This document shows, piece after piece, positions 41,326 through 51,794 of a stretch of DNA of 64,000 bases. Positions within the stretch are counted from its first letter, which is position 1. Every line of letters begins with the position of its first letter. The notes under the pieces were generated by a model. That model ran no database searches. It saw nothing but the letters and a program-made list of their open reading frames with translations, and was not told where the DNA came from. The DNA is from an uncultured Desulfobulbus sp. (GTDB lineage: Bacteria > Desulfobacterota > Desulfobulbia > Desulfobulbales > Desulfobulbaceae): the NCBI RefSeq assembly GCF_963665445.1, contig NZ_OY762276.1, forward strand, positions 1,892,001-1,956,000. Reading direction: 5' to 3'. A program made the translations under genes and the position numbers.

Positions 41326-42881
41326 ATCGACTCCTGCTTTTTCTTGAAAAGTTGCTGACAGAGGTCCGTGGTCTCCGCATCTGAAAACTGGGCAAAGGCC
41401 TCCTTGAAATGACTGCGCAGTTCCCGTTGCTCCTGATACAGGTTTTGCATCAGTCCCCCTAGGGCGGCGGCAACGGCGATCTGGTCTTTGACCGGGTTTT
41501 TCTCTTCTAAGGTTTGCAGGGTCTGGCGCAGCATGGCCTGCTGGACGGAGAGGTCGTTGAACACCCCTAGGATATCCTGCAGTTTCTTTAAGTGCCGGAC
41601 CACGATCTGCAGTTCCTCTTTCGGATACAGGCTGCTGAAAAACTCCATGGAATACCGAAGTTTTTTGCACTGAATGCGCAACTGGTGCACCTCTTCATCC
41701 GGTGTGGTCGTGTCCAGGGAGCCCCCCGAACGAAGCACTTTTTTGTGATGGCGACGGATAATCGGATCGGCCACCTCCTTCACTCCCACATGGGCCAGGG
41801 GCGCAGGGTGCAACTCGGCCTGTTCGAGGCACAACTGCCACTCCTCAAAAAGGGCAGTGATTTTCTTGGCGGACAGCCGCCGGGCCAGTTTCTTCTGCTC
41901 GCGCTGTCGCTGCCTGGCAAGGTCGTCAAAAAACAGCGCCAAACCGGGTTGCAGTTGGGGCGCCAAGCGTTCAAGGTAGGTGTTCCGATCTTTGAGATAG
42001 ACATCCAGGTCCCGGGTCGGGCCGGTGGTGCTGCCCAGTTCGGCAAATTCCTTCTTAAAACGGGCCACCACCGTTGCCGGCAGAACCTGTTTGATCAGGC
42101 TGAGCCCGGAACGGGTGCGACGTACGGCGACACGAAGGTCATGCAAAAACTCGATATCCCAATCCGCAACAACTCCCCCGATATTTCTTCGCATGCTGGT
42201 GAGCAGGTCAAGATAGATCTCGCCCATGGCCTGGCGGGCGGTACTCTCCGGGTTGAGGGTTAGGTTGAATTTTGAGCTGTAATCAAGGGGAACACGACCG
42301 CCGGTGCGGCAGGCCTCCTCAAAGCCGATGAGCGAGGAGACCTCTTCCTTGACACCGTGGCGACTGAGGATGTCCCTGGCTCGGGCGAGTTCCTCATCAT
42401 AGCCGCGAACGGCAAACAGGCGGGCCAAACGATAACTAAAATCCTGACCGGCAGGGTGTTGCCGCTCGACGATCAACCGGACCACGGTTTTTTCGTCCTG
42501 GTTGAGCAGACGATACTGACGACCGCTTAGATGTACGGCAGCCAAGGGCAACAGACACCGGATACCGAGGAGAGGTTCGAGGGCATCACGCAGGGGGCCG
42601 GGAGGGAAATCGGCGGCAAAACAGGGAGGGGTGAGTTGAGGTCCTCCCTGTTGCAGGGTCACTTCGCAGCTGTCGCCATGGTACAGGGTCCATGAGGAGC
42701 CGTGGTTGTGGAGGATATAATCCTGGCGAAAGAGTCGCCAGTCAAAAGTATCGGCATAATCGACCTTGGCGCTGTATTCCGGCAAAGATTCCACGGTGAA
42801 GACTGCTTCCAAGGCAGTCAGCAGCTGTGGGGTTTCAAGGTCCTCAGGAATGCGCCATGTCGCCGTGCCGTAGGGGTTCAT
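41322..42881 (-). CDS. CHAD domain protein with degenerate CYTH-like N-terminus
   Basis: About 519 residues. The N-terminal part (residues 1-190) has a CYTH-like pattern (SAKVDYADTFDWRLFRQDY) but lacks the ExExK motif of active triphosphatases. The C-terminal CHAD domain (about 210-510) carries the histidine/arginine-rich helices LHDLRVAVRRTRSGL and VHQLRIQCKKLRYSMEFF that bind polyphosphate in studied members. It probably associates with polyphosphate granules. The start at 42881 is my choice; M at 42911 is an alternative overlapping argJ. The stop overlaps the parA start. Confidence 0.85.
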   Translation of the reverse strand: MNPYGTATWRIPEDLETPQLLTALEAVFTVESLPEYSAKVDYADTFDWRLFRQDYILHNHGSSWTLYHGDSCEVTLQQGGPQLTPPCFAADFPPGPLRDALEPLLGIRCLLPLAAVHLSGRQYRLLNQDEKTVVRLIVERQHPAGQDFSYRLARLFAVRGYDEELARARDILSRHGVKEEVSSLIGFEEACRTGGRVPLDYSSKFNLTLNPESTARQAMGEIYLDLLTSMRRNIGGVVADWDIEFLHDLRVAVRRTRSGLSLIKQVLPATVVARFKKEFAELGSTTGPTRDLDVYLKDRNTYLERLAPQLQPGLALFFDDLARQRQREQKKLARRLSAKKITALFEEWQLCLEQAELHPAPLAHVGVKEVADPIIRRHHKKVLRSGGSLDTTTPDEEVHQLRIQCKKLRYSMEFFSSLYPKEELQIVVRHLKKLQDILGVFNDLSVQQAMLRQTLQTLEEKNPVKDQIAVAAALGGLMQNLYQEQRELRSHFKEAFAQFSDAETTDLCQQLFKKKQESI

Positions 42882-42891
42882 ATCATCTGCC

Positions 42892-44076
42892 CTAACTTCG
42901 GTAATCCGCATTGATCTTGACGTAATCATAGGAAAAGTCACAGGTGTAGACCTCTCCGCTACCGGTTCCCGCTCCGAGATCGACCGTTACGGTGAACTCA
43001 CGCTGTTTCAGGACCTTGGTCGCAGCCTCCTCGACATCACCGCCGACAAACAAACCTTTTTTGACCAGCTGCACCTTGTCAAAGCTGATGGCGACATTTT
43101 CCTGGTGAAAGTTGCACTCCGAACGGCCGAGGGCGGCGATGATCCGTCCCCAGTTGGCGTCTTCACCGAAAAAGGCGGTCTTCACCAGGGCTGAATTGGC
43201 AATGGTCCGTGCCGCCTGTACAGCCTGCTGTTCATTCTCTGCACCATTGACGCGGATGGTGACCAGCTTGGTGGCTCCCTCCCCGTCGGCAACGATTTTC
43301 AGGGCCAGCTCGCGGCAAACCTGTTCCAGGGCGGCGGAAAAGTCTGCTGCGGCCTGGGAGAACGCATCGTTGACCTGGGGATTGTCAGCGGCACCGTTGG
43401 CCATCACCAGCACCATATCGTTGGTCGAGGTGTCGCCGTCCACGGTGATACGGTTGAAACTGCGCTCCACCGCGGACTTGAGCGCCTGCTCAAGCAAGGC
43501 CAGGTCGATGTCGGCATCGGTGACGATAAAACAAAGCATGGTCGCCATGTTGGGCATGATCATGCCGGAGCCCTTGGCCACGCCGAAAAGTGACACCTCC
43601 ACGCCGTTGAGCATGACCTTGACTTGGGATGTCTTGGCGACCAGGTCGGTGGTCATGATGGCACGGGAGAGATCGTCAAACCCGTCTGGAGAGAGTTTGC
43701 CCACCAGCCCTGGCATGGCACGGGAAAATGGCGTCTGGTCGAGCTGCTGCCCAATGACGCCGGTGGAGGCCACCTGCACGAGTTCGGCATCGATCCCCAG
43801 TTCCCTGGCCGCCATCTCGCTGGTCGCCAGGGCCAGATCAAGTCCTTCACGCCCGGTACAGGCATTGGCGTTACCGGAGTTGACCAGGACAGCCTGGGCC
43901 CTGCCGGTCGCCAGCCGTTCCATGTCGAGCAGCAATGGCGCGGCCTTGACCTTGTTGGTGGTGAACACCCCGGCTGTGACCGCAGGGGTGGTTGAAAAAA
44001 TCATACCCAGGTCAAGTCGCCCCGAATAACGTATCCCAGCCTCGACGGCAGCGGCCAAAAATCCTTTTACCTGCAT
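42892..44076 (-). CDS. argJ: Glutamate N-acetyltransferase / ArgJ
   Basis: A 394-residue ArgJ. It transfers the acetyl group from N-acetylornithine to glutamate in the cyclic arginine pathway; bifunctional forms also use acetyl-CoA. The autocleavage site is the Ala-Thr bond in GSGMIMPNMATML (A178/T179), which yields alpha and beta subunits. GIRYSGRLDLGMIFS near the start and the C-terminal GEDANWGRIIAALGRSE are family landmarks. AGGATGTTCC precedes the ATG. It heads the argJ-CHAD-parA-sixA operon. Confidence 0.95.
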   Translation of the reverse strand: MQVKGFLAAAVEAGIRYSGRLDLGMIFSTTPAVTAGVFTTNKVKAAPLLLDMERLATGRAQAVLVNSGNANACTGREGLDLALATSEMAARELGIDAELVQVASTGVIGQQLDQTPFSRAMPGLVGKLSPDGFDDLSRAIMTTDLVAKTSQVKVMLNGVEVSLFGVAKGSGMIMPNMATMLCFIVTDADIDLALLEQALKSAVERSFNRITVDGDTSTNDMVLVMANGAADNPQVNDAFSQAAADFSAALEQVCRELALKIVADGEGATKLVTIRVNGAENEQQAVQAARTIANSALVKTAFFGEDANWGRIIAALGRSECNFHQENVAISFDKVQLVKKGLFVGGDVEEAATKVLKQREFTVTVDLGAGTGSGEVYTCDFSYDYVKINADYRS

Positions 44077-44366
44077 GGAACATCCTGTTTCACTTAAAGT
44101 TATAGAAAATACAATGACCTTTACTCTACCAGATAGCAGTTAAATTTAAAGGGGGAACCGCTGGGCAGACTGATTTTCCTTGACCGCAACCCGGTTTACG
44201 GGCACTTTAGGCACTCTTTGGCACCAAGAGAACAACCTGTGCAGCATCCTGTGTCGTTCCCGGGAATTTGCCTCCCGGCACGGTGCCCAGCCCGTTGAGA
44301 CTCTGCCATGATTTATGGAATGCCGATAGCCGAGCCGCTTCACATTCACCCCATGGTCTGCACTGC
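44077..44366. other. Divergent region argJ / cls
   Basis: About 290 bases between divergent genes. The left end is AT-rich and has a TATAAC box on the minus strand near 44097-44102 for argJ, with no good -35. The right part stays open in the cls frame but lacks PLD-family sequence. I see no other structure in it. Confidence 0.35.
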
Positions 44367-45827
44367 ATGAATGGTTTTACCTGGGGCCTGACCTCCGCGG
44401 TCTTTCTTCTTGACCTGGCTATCCGTATCGGGCTTTCCCTGCGGGTCATTATGCGCAAGCGTGCACCCAGTGTCTCCATCGCCTGGTTGGTGATCGTCCT
44501 CCTTTTTCCCTTTGCCGGTGCCATCACCTATCTTCTGCTCGGTGAAACCCGCCTTGGCGAGCGACGAGCCGCACGTCTGGTCAAAGGCCGCCCCATGATA
44601 CGGCAGTGGTCCACCACCCTGCAGCAGCATCCTCCAATCGATTGGACAAAGGTGAATCCGGAATGTCTGCCCCTGGATCGGCTGATCCTGGCCAAGACCG
44701 GTATTCCCACCATCGCCGCAAACCAGCTGGAGCTGATCGAGTGCGCGAAGGATTTTTTTGCCCGCCTGCTCGCCGACATACGAAGGGCAAAACACAGCAT
44801 CTTCCTTGAGTTCTATATCCTCAACAAAGGCGGAAAGGTCGACCAACTGATCAGCGAGCTTTTTGAGGCAAGAAAACGGGGGGTCTGCTGCCGCTTGCTC
44901 CTTGACAGTATCGGGGCAAAACCCTTTCTCCGCAGCCAGGTGGCGGCATCGCTTCGCCATGCAGGGGTGGAAATTGTCGAAGCGCTTCCCGCCGGACTGA
45001 TCCGCGCCCTCTTTGTCCGCATCGATTTACGCAACCATCGCAAAATCGCCCTCATTGACGGAAAAATTGCCTATACCGGCAGCCAGAACCTGGTGGATCC
45101 GCGTTTTTTCAAACAGAAAACCGGCGTGGGCGAATGGATCGATGTCATGGTCCGCATCACCGGGCCGGTCACCGAACTGCTCCAGGCGACCTTTCTGTTC
45201 GATTGGCATCTCGAACAAGGCGAGGACGCCCCCGGGGATCCCATGGCCACGAACCTGCATCCGGTTGCGCCAAGCGGTCAGGCCCTGGTACAGTTGGCGC
45301 CCTCAGGTCCGGGATACGGCGAGAATACCATCCACAACTTGCTGCTGACCACCATCTATGCGGCCCGACGCGAGATCGTCCTCACCACCCCCTATTTCGT
45401 TCCCGACAACGCCCTGCTCGCAGCCCTGCAGTCGGCGGCCGAACGTGGGGTCGAGGTGTGGATCATTGTCCCGAAATACAATGATTCCCATCTGGTGCAC
45501 TATGCAAGCCGCGCCCGATACGACCTCCTCGCCAAGGCCGGTGTGCGCATCATGGCTTTTAGCGGCGGTTTGCTTCATGCCAAGACGATCACTGTGGACC
45601 AGGATTTCTGCCTCTTTGGTTCGGTCAATCTTGACATGCGCTCCTTTTGGCTCAACTTTGAAATGACCCTCTTTGTCTATGACCATGAATTCACCCGCAA
45701 GGTTAGAGAGCTGCAGCAAGGGTACTTGCAGCAAACCACGCGCTATGATACGGAAAAATTCCAGAATCGATCCTTTGGCGAGCGGTTGCTGGAAAATATT
45801 GCGCTACTGGTGAGCCCTCTCCTGTAG
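44367..45827 (+). CDS. cls: Cardiolipin synthase
   Basis: About 486 residues from the ATG at 44367; the frame is open upstream to 44268 but that part is not family-like. Two N-terminal membrane spans (about residues 5-60, ending LLGETRLG) precede two phospholipase-D HKD motifs: NHRKIALIDG (H224) and LHAKTITVDQDFCLFGSVNLD (H404). It joins two phosphatidylglycerol molecules into cardiolipin and glycerol at the inner membrane. The C-terminus ends ENIALLVSPLL as in ClsA. The ribosome site is weak. Confidence 0.93.
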   Translation: MNGFTWGLTSAVFLLDLAIRIGLSLRVIMRKRAPSVSIAWLVIVLLFPFAGAITYLLLGETRLGERRAARLVKGRPMIRQWSTTLQQHPPIDWTKVNPECLPLDRLILAKTGIPTIAANQLELIECAKDFFARLLADIRRAKHSIFLEFYILNKGGKVDQLISELFEARKRGVCCRLLLDSIGAKPFLRSQVAASLRHAGVEIVEALPAGLIRALFVRIDLRNHRKIALIDGKIAYTGSQNLVDPRFFKQKTGVGEWIDVMVRITGPVTELLQATFLFDWHLEQGEDAPGDPMATNLHPVAPSGQALVQLAPSGPGYGENTIHNLLLTTIYAARREIVLTTPYFVPDNALLAALQSAAERGVEVWIIVPKYNDSHLVHYASRARYDLLAKAGVRIMAFSGGLLHAKTITVDQDFCLFGSVNLDMRSFWLNFEMTLFVYDHEFTRKVRELQQGYLQQTTRYDTEKFQNRSFGERLLENIALLVSPLL

Positions 45828-45868
45828 CCCTTCGACACCCGCAACCCTAGAGAATTTTGCGCACGCTT

Positions 45869-45969
45869 GTCGTTCTGGTCAAGTGCCTCGAGAACGACGT
45901 TTCGAGCTTCGCAAAAGACTGATTTCACTTTTCGTGACTTTCAGTTTTTTGAGTTTTTACGAGTCCATC
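45869..45969 (-). repeat. Dispersed ~100-bp intergenic repeat, copy D
   Basis: On the minus strand it begins GATGGACTCGTAAAAACTC and ends AGAACGAC. It contains TCAC-GAAAA-GTGA and GAAGCTCGAAACGTCGTTCTC and is the best preserved match to copy A. It lies between cls and the phosphoesterase gene and ends 22 bases before the latter's ATG. Confidence 0.82.
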
Positions 45970-45991
45970 TTGTTTGGCAGGTATATTTTCG

Positions 45992-46708
45992 ATGAAGATT
46001 TTGCTCATCAGCGACATCCACGGTAACTACCCCGCTTTGGCGGCGGTCAGTGCGGCCGTCAACACTCTTGACTACAGCCATATCCTCAACTGCGGCGACA
46101 GCCTGGTCTATGCCCCGTTTCCCAACCAGACCATTGACTGGTTGCGGACAAACAAGGTCTTCTCCATTCGCGGCAACACCGATGACCGGGTAATCAAACT
46201 GCTCAAGGGCAAAGGATTCAAGAAACCGTCAAAGGCGGAAAAGCGGATCATGTACACCAGCACCGCCGAAGCGTTGACTGCGGAAAATAGGGCCTTCATG
46301 CTTGAGCTAAAAAAAAAGAAGCTGCTGCGGCTTGGCCACGCCTTTATCGGCCTCTATCATGGCAGCCCGGCCAACCACGAAGAACTCCTCTTTGATGACA
46401 CTCCGGAAAAACGTCTCAAGGAACTCGCCAAGGAAACCAGCTGTGAAATCATCGTCACCGGTCACTCCCATACGCCCTATCATCGCTACGTGGGCGGGGT
46501 CCATTTCATCAACCCCGGTTCGGTCGGCCGCATGTTCGACGGCTCACCCGAGGCCTCCTATGCCATCCTGCAAATAAAAAAGGGCAAGATAGAGGTCAGC
46601 CACTATCGTTGCCCGTATGATGTGGACGCCGTGGTTCAGGGAATCACCGACAGCGGGCTCCCCGAAATCTACGGCGAAATGTTCCGTGCCGGGAAAAAAT
46701 TCAACTAA
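45992..46708 (+). CDS. Calcineurin-like metallophosphoesterase (YfcE/MJ0936 type)
   Basis: A 238-residue phosphodiesterase. The metal-binding motifs are SDIHGNYPALAAV, NCGDSLVYAPFP, IRGNTDD, YHGSP and TGHSHTPYH, followed by FINPGSVG. This is the compact family of YfcE and MJ0936, with activity on phosphodiesters but no agreed physiological substrate. The ATG at 45992 is chosen because the fold starts MKILLISDIHG; an in-frame ATG at 45974 precedes it and lies close to repeat copy D. It stands alone and convergent with the next gene. Confidence 0.85.
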   Translation: MKILLISDIHGNYPALAAVSAAVNTLDYSHILNCGDSLVYAPFPNQTIDWLRTNKVFSIRGNTDDRVIKLLKGKGFKKPSKAEKRIMYTSTAEALTAENRAFMLELKKKKLLRLGHAFIGLYHGSPANHEELLFDDTPEKRLKELAKETSCEIIVTGHSHTPYHRYVGGVHFINPGSVGRMFDGSPEASYAILQIKKGKIEVSHYRCPYDVDAVVQGITDSGLPEIYGEMFRAGKKFN

Positions 46709-46745
46709 GAGGCCTGATTCCCCTCTGCACGCCTGTGGTCAAAGA

Positions 46746-47153
46746 TTACTGCAGAGCGCACTGATAGGCCTCCTCGATACGCGCCTCTACATAGCGCAGA
46801 TCGTCTTCGCTGCACTGTTCGAGATCGAAGCAGACCGCGTCGCTGCCCAACAGTCCGCCGGGAACAAAGGAACCCTTCTCCTCGGGATCAGTTATCATCT
46901 CACCGAAGAAACAGACCGAGAGCCAACGCGGCGTATCTTCAATGACATCCACCATCACATACAGCGGTTGCTCCCTGGTGGGAACCGTTCCCCTGAGCGA
47001 ATAGGTCACCCCTGGACGGGGATGGAACTCGATCACGCCCTTGTCCTGTGCCTGCAGGCACTCCTTTAAACGGATAAACCCGTCCCTGTTGCCCTCAGCG
47101 GATGTTTCCCAGGAGGCGATGAACTCCTCAACGGCTTGTGTGGCAGCGCTCAT
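46746..47153 (-). CDS. Hypothetical protein
   Basis: A 135-residue soluble acidic protein I do not recognise. The start is fixed by AAAGGAG nine bases before the ATG at 47153. The middle part (GVTYSLRGTV, PLYVMVDVIED, WLSVCFFGEMITDPEEKG, AVCFDLEQ) looks like a small alpha/beta domain, framed by helices. It has no signal, membrane span or metal motif. It lies downstream of secA but behind a terminator, so it is probably transcribed on its own. Confidence 0.7.
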   Translation of the reverse strand: MSAATQAVEEFIASWETSAEGNRDGFIRLKECLQAQDKGVIEFHPRPGVTYSLRGTVPTREQPLYVMVDVIEDTPRWLSVCFFGEMITDPEEKGSFVPGGLLGSDAVCFDLEQCSEDDLRYVEARIEEAYQCALQ

Positions 47154-47293
47154 TGTCACAACTCCTTTAGACGATTGCAGATGAGATACCGGAAATCACG
47201 GCCCCCACCTGATAACTGTTCTTGAATTCAGTGAATTATCCTTAGTCCATATAAACCCGTCGTCACGGTTGTACCACAAAATTCGTTATATTT

Positions 47294-47307
47294 CCCCTGA
47301 TCAGGGG
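47294..47307. promoter_or_regulatory. Perfect 14-bp palindrome
   Basis: CCCCTGATCAGGGG, between the secA terminator and the hypothetical gene at 46746-47153, about 140 bases before that gene's ATG. It is a possible operator; no known regulator consensus is assigned. Confidence 0.35.
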
Positions 47308-47324
47308 GAGCGACGACAAAAAAA

Positions 47325-47350
47325 GCCGCCACCCTGCAGAGGATGACGGC
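47325..47350 (-). terminator. secA terminator
   Basis: On the minus strand GCCGTCA and TGGCGGC pair around CCTCTGCAGGG, which folds further, and are followed by a run of seven T residues. It lies about 57 bases past the secA stop. Confidence 0.85.
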
Positions 47351-47406
47351 GTACTTGCACCAATGGACGGCAAGGAGAAAAAATTACCGATGGATCAGGT
47401 TCCTAC

Positions 47407-49962
<2,556 letters not shown>

Positions 49963-50024
49963 TGTCGATCTCCATCGGGGTCGCCGGCCCCAGGGATTGT
50001 AAAGGAAAGGGGGTGGATTGCCGA

Positions 50025-50525
50025 TCAGGCGGCAGCGCCCAAGGAATTGGTATAGATCAGGGCATCCTCATCACAGTCGGGAAATTTCGAACAGTGAATG
50101 CAATCACTCCAGATTTTATGGGGCAGATCCTGCTTGTCGCGGTCGACAAACCCGAATTTACGAAAGAACGGGGCCTGGTAGGTCAGGACGAACACCTTGG
50201 AAATTTCCAGGCTTTTTGCCTCATCCAGACAGGATTCCACCAACATGGCACCGATGCCGCATTTTTGCCGTTCCTCGACCACTGCCAGGGAACGGATCTC
50301 CGCCAAATCATCCCAGCAGATGTGCAGGGCGCAGATCCCGAGAATCGCACCGGCCTCTTCATAGACCACGAAATCACGGAGATGATCATAGAGCGAGCTG
50401 ATGGAACGAGGCAACATCAACCCCTTGGAGGCAAAAACGCTCAACAAGGCATGAATCGCCCGTACATCGCCCATTCGTGCCGGGCGAATTCTGCCGGCAA
50501 TCATTTCTACATTCGTTTCAGACAT
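50025..50525 (-). CDS. GNAT N-acetyltransferase, short ArgA-like N-acetylglutamate synthase
   Basis: A 166-residue GNAT enzyme. The acetyl-CoA binding region is [27 protein letters not shown], with [34 protein letters not shown] following. The kinase-like domain of classical ArgA is absent. The sequence from [20 protein letters not shown] resembles short N-acetylglutamate synthases, which start arginine synthesis; argJ elsewhere in the window fits that. Substrate is inferred, not shown. It lies 62 bases upstream of secA. Confidence 0.75.
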   Translation of the reverse strand: MSETNVEMIAGRIRPARMGDVRAIHALLSVFASKGLMLPRSISSLYDHLRDFVVYEEAGAILGICALHICWDDLAEIRSLAVVEERQKCGIGAMLVESCLDEAKSLEISKVFVLTYQAPFFRKFGFVDRDKQDLPHKIWSDCIHCSKFPDCDEDALIYTNSLGAAA

Positions 50526-50558
50526 ACATACTCACAGAGGTTCCATCTTCTGATGGTT

Positions 50559-50656
50559 GTCACTCTCCTTGCAAAAGCACAAGAAGACGTTTCGAGGGTG
50601 GTCATCCACCGCTTCACGACAGGTGATTTTCAGTATTTGACGGATGACGAGGCCAT
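50559..50656 (-). repeat. Dispersed ~100-bp intergenic repeat, copy E (degenerate)
   Basis: On the minus strand it begins GATGGCCTCGTCATCCGTC and continues CTGAAAATCACCTGTCGTGA and CTCGAAACGTCTTCTTG. The ends and the GAAACGTC core match the other copies, but the middle has diverged. It lies between two minus-strand genes. Confidence 0.6.
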
Positions 50657-50665
50657 CGGGGGCAC

Positions 50666-51232
50666 TCATTCAACAACATTTTCATCAGGGCCCTGCCGCT
50701 CCACCAGGACACCGGCCAGGGGATCATCGGCCACCAGCCTGCGGTAGACCTGCCAGTTCCCCACTCCACTGACAAAACCGATCACAAATAGGAGCAGGGA
50801 TTTGGGGCCGACACCGGGTTGGAGAAGAACGAGCAGTGCCAAGCCCGTGGCAAAACCGTACACGCAGCTGTTGGCCTGATGCAGGTTGGCCGCCAACCAG
50901 TGGGGCAGTTTTCTGGCAAGGATCGTGATCCCCGGTTTGGCCACGGCAAAAAAACAGCCGTAGGAACAGAGCAGGAGCGGAACGAAACCGTAGACCGCCC
51001 AGGTCACCATGAATTTGTACAGCTGCTGATTCTGCTCCACCAGATCAAAACGGGTGAAGACAAAGGTGATCAGGGTCAGCAGGTGGGCAAGAATAAACAG
51101 CAGGACGGGAAACACAGCAGGAACATACCACCCCACGCGGGAGGTCAGGAGATGCCGCACCCCCTGCTGCAGGACTGCAATCAATGAAACGCTCTTACGC
51201 TTCGCGGGTCGCCTTCTTCGTGTACCATTCAT
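50666..51232 (-). CDS. Hypothetical membrane protein
   Basis: A 188-residue protein with a basic N-terminus (NGTRRRRPAKRK) and four predicted membrane spans (about residues 36-60, 75-95, 120-137 and 142-157). I do not recognise the family. It begins 34 bases after the short TM protein gene and lies upstream of the N-acetyltransferase, in the argS-to-secA run. Nothing in the sequence points to a substrate or partner. The ATG lacks a good ribosome site. Confidence 0.65.
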   Translation of the reverse strand: MNGTRRRRPAKRKSVSLIAVLQQGVRHLLTSRVGWYVPAVFPVLLFILAHLLTLITFVFTRFDLVEQNQQLYKFMVTWAVYGFVPLLLCSYGCFFAVAKPGITILARKLPHWLAANLHQANSCVYGFATGLALLVLLQPGVGPKSLLLFVIGFVSGVGNWQVYRRLVADDPLAGVLVERQGPDENVVE

Positions 51233-51265
51233 GAGCCAACAATTATGCCGTCCAGACGGGAAAAT

Positions 51266-51544
51266 TTACCGGGACGGACCAGATGGTTCGGCTATCCGTG
51301 CCGGAGGAGACTGTTGCACAGAGGTCGAGTTGGGCATTCGTGTCTCCCTTTGGGGAAAGAGAATGGTCTGACCGGCCCAGATTCCTAACACAAACATCCA
51401 AAAAAACAAACAAAAACAAACGAGTACCAGGCTGAGCATACCTCGCCAGCCCAACTCGATACGAAAGGCCTTGGCCTTAAGCGGTTTGGCAACGTCCTGG
51501 GATGATGCTGCAGTCGACGCGCCCTTGCGGGAGAACAGTCTCAT
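51266..51544 (-). CDS. Short single-span protein, SPOR-type N-terminus without SPOR domain
   Basis: A 92-residue protein. A segment resembling the N-terminus of SPOR-domain proteins found next to argS in related bacteria (FRIELGWRGMLSLVLVCFCLFFWMFVLGIWAGQ) gives one span at about residues 35-58. In such proteins a peptidoglycan-binding SPOR domain follows; here the frame stops after a short proline-rich tail. Only 33 bases separate it from the next gene, so no SPOR remnant remains. It may be a truncated gene or a short functional form. The SPOR comparison is from memory. Confidence 0.6.
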   Translation of the reverse strand: MRLFSRKGASTAASSQDVAKPLKAKAFRIELGWRGMLSLVLVCFCLFFWMFVLGIWAGQTILFPQRETRMPNSTSVQQSPPARIAEPSGPSR

Positions 51545-51794
51545 GGCTACTCAGACATGCCTGGAGGGTGGTCTTGGCAGGAGCGGACAGTTTCCGCAGC
51601 CCGCCCTATTTGGTAAGTCTTTCCGCTGAAAAAGCAAGCAGTAATTCAAAAAGACTTCCTGGTGAAGGGTGAAGGCATCGTTCAAAGTCAAAGCTCGAGA
51701 GGGCTTACCTCGGAAAACGCGTCGATAGCCGCTGGCAACGTCGTTGTCTGGCACAGGGCAGAAAACGACGTTTGCAATTCTTCGGTGCAACCGG
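51545..51794. other. Spacer argS / short TM protein with 9-bp inverted repeat
   Basis: A 250-base spacer between same-strand genes. AACGTCGTT (51737-51745) and AACGACGTT (51764-51772) form an inverted repeat around an 18-base loop, without a T-run. It is too different from the dispersed repeat to count as a copy, although AACGTCGTT occurs in both. The 79-codon frame here is not convincing. Confidence 0.4.

Noticed and set aside
41326..41670. N-terminal extension of the ParA frame.
   Set aside because: It is Arg/Pro-rich sequence translated from within the CHAD gene; AGGAG precedes the ATG at 41325, where the ParA fold begins.
51680..51790. Possible sixth copy of the dispersed repeat in the argS spacer.
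   Set aside because: Only AACGTCGTT and GCTCGAGAGGGCTT-like blocks are shared; order and spacing do not match the family.
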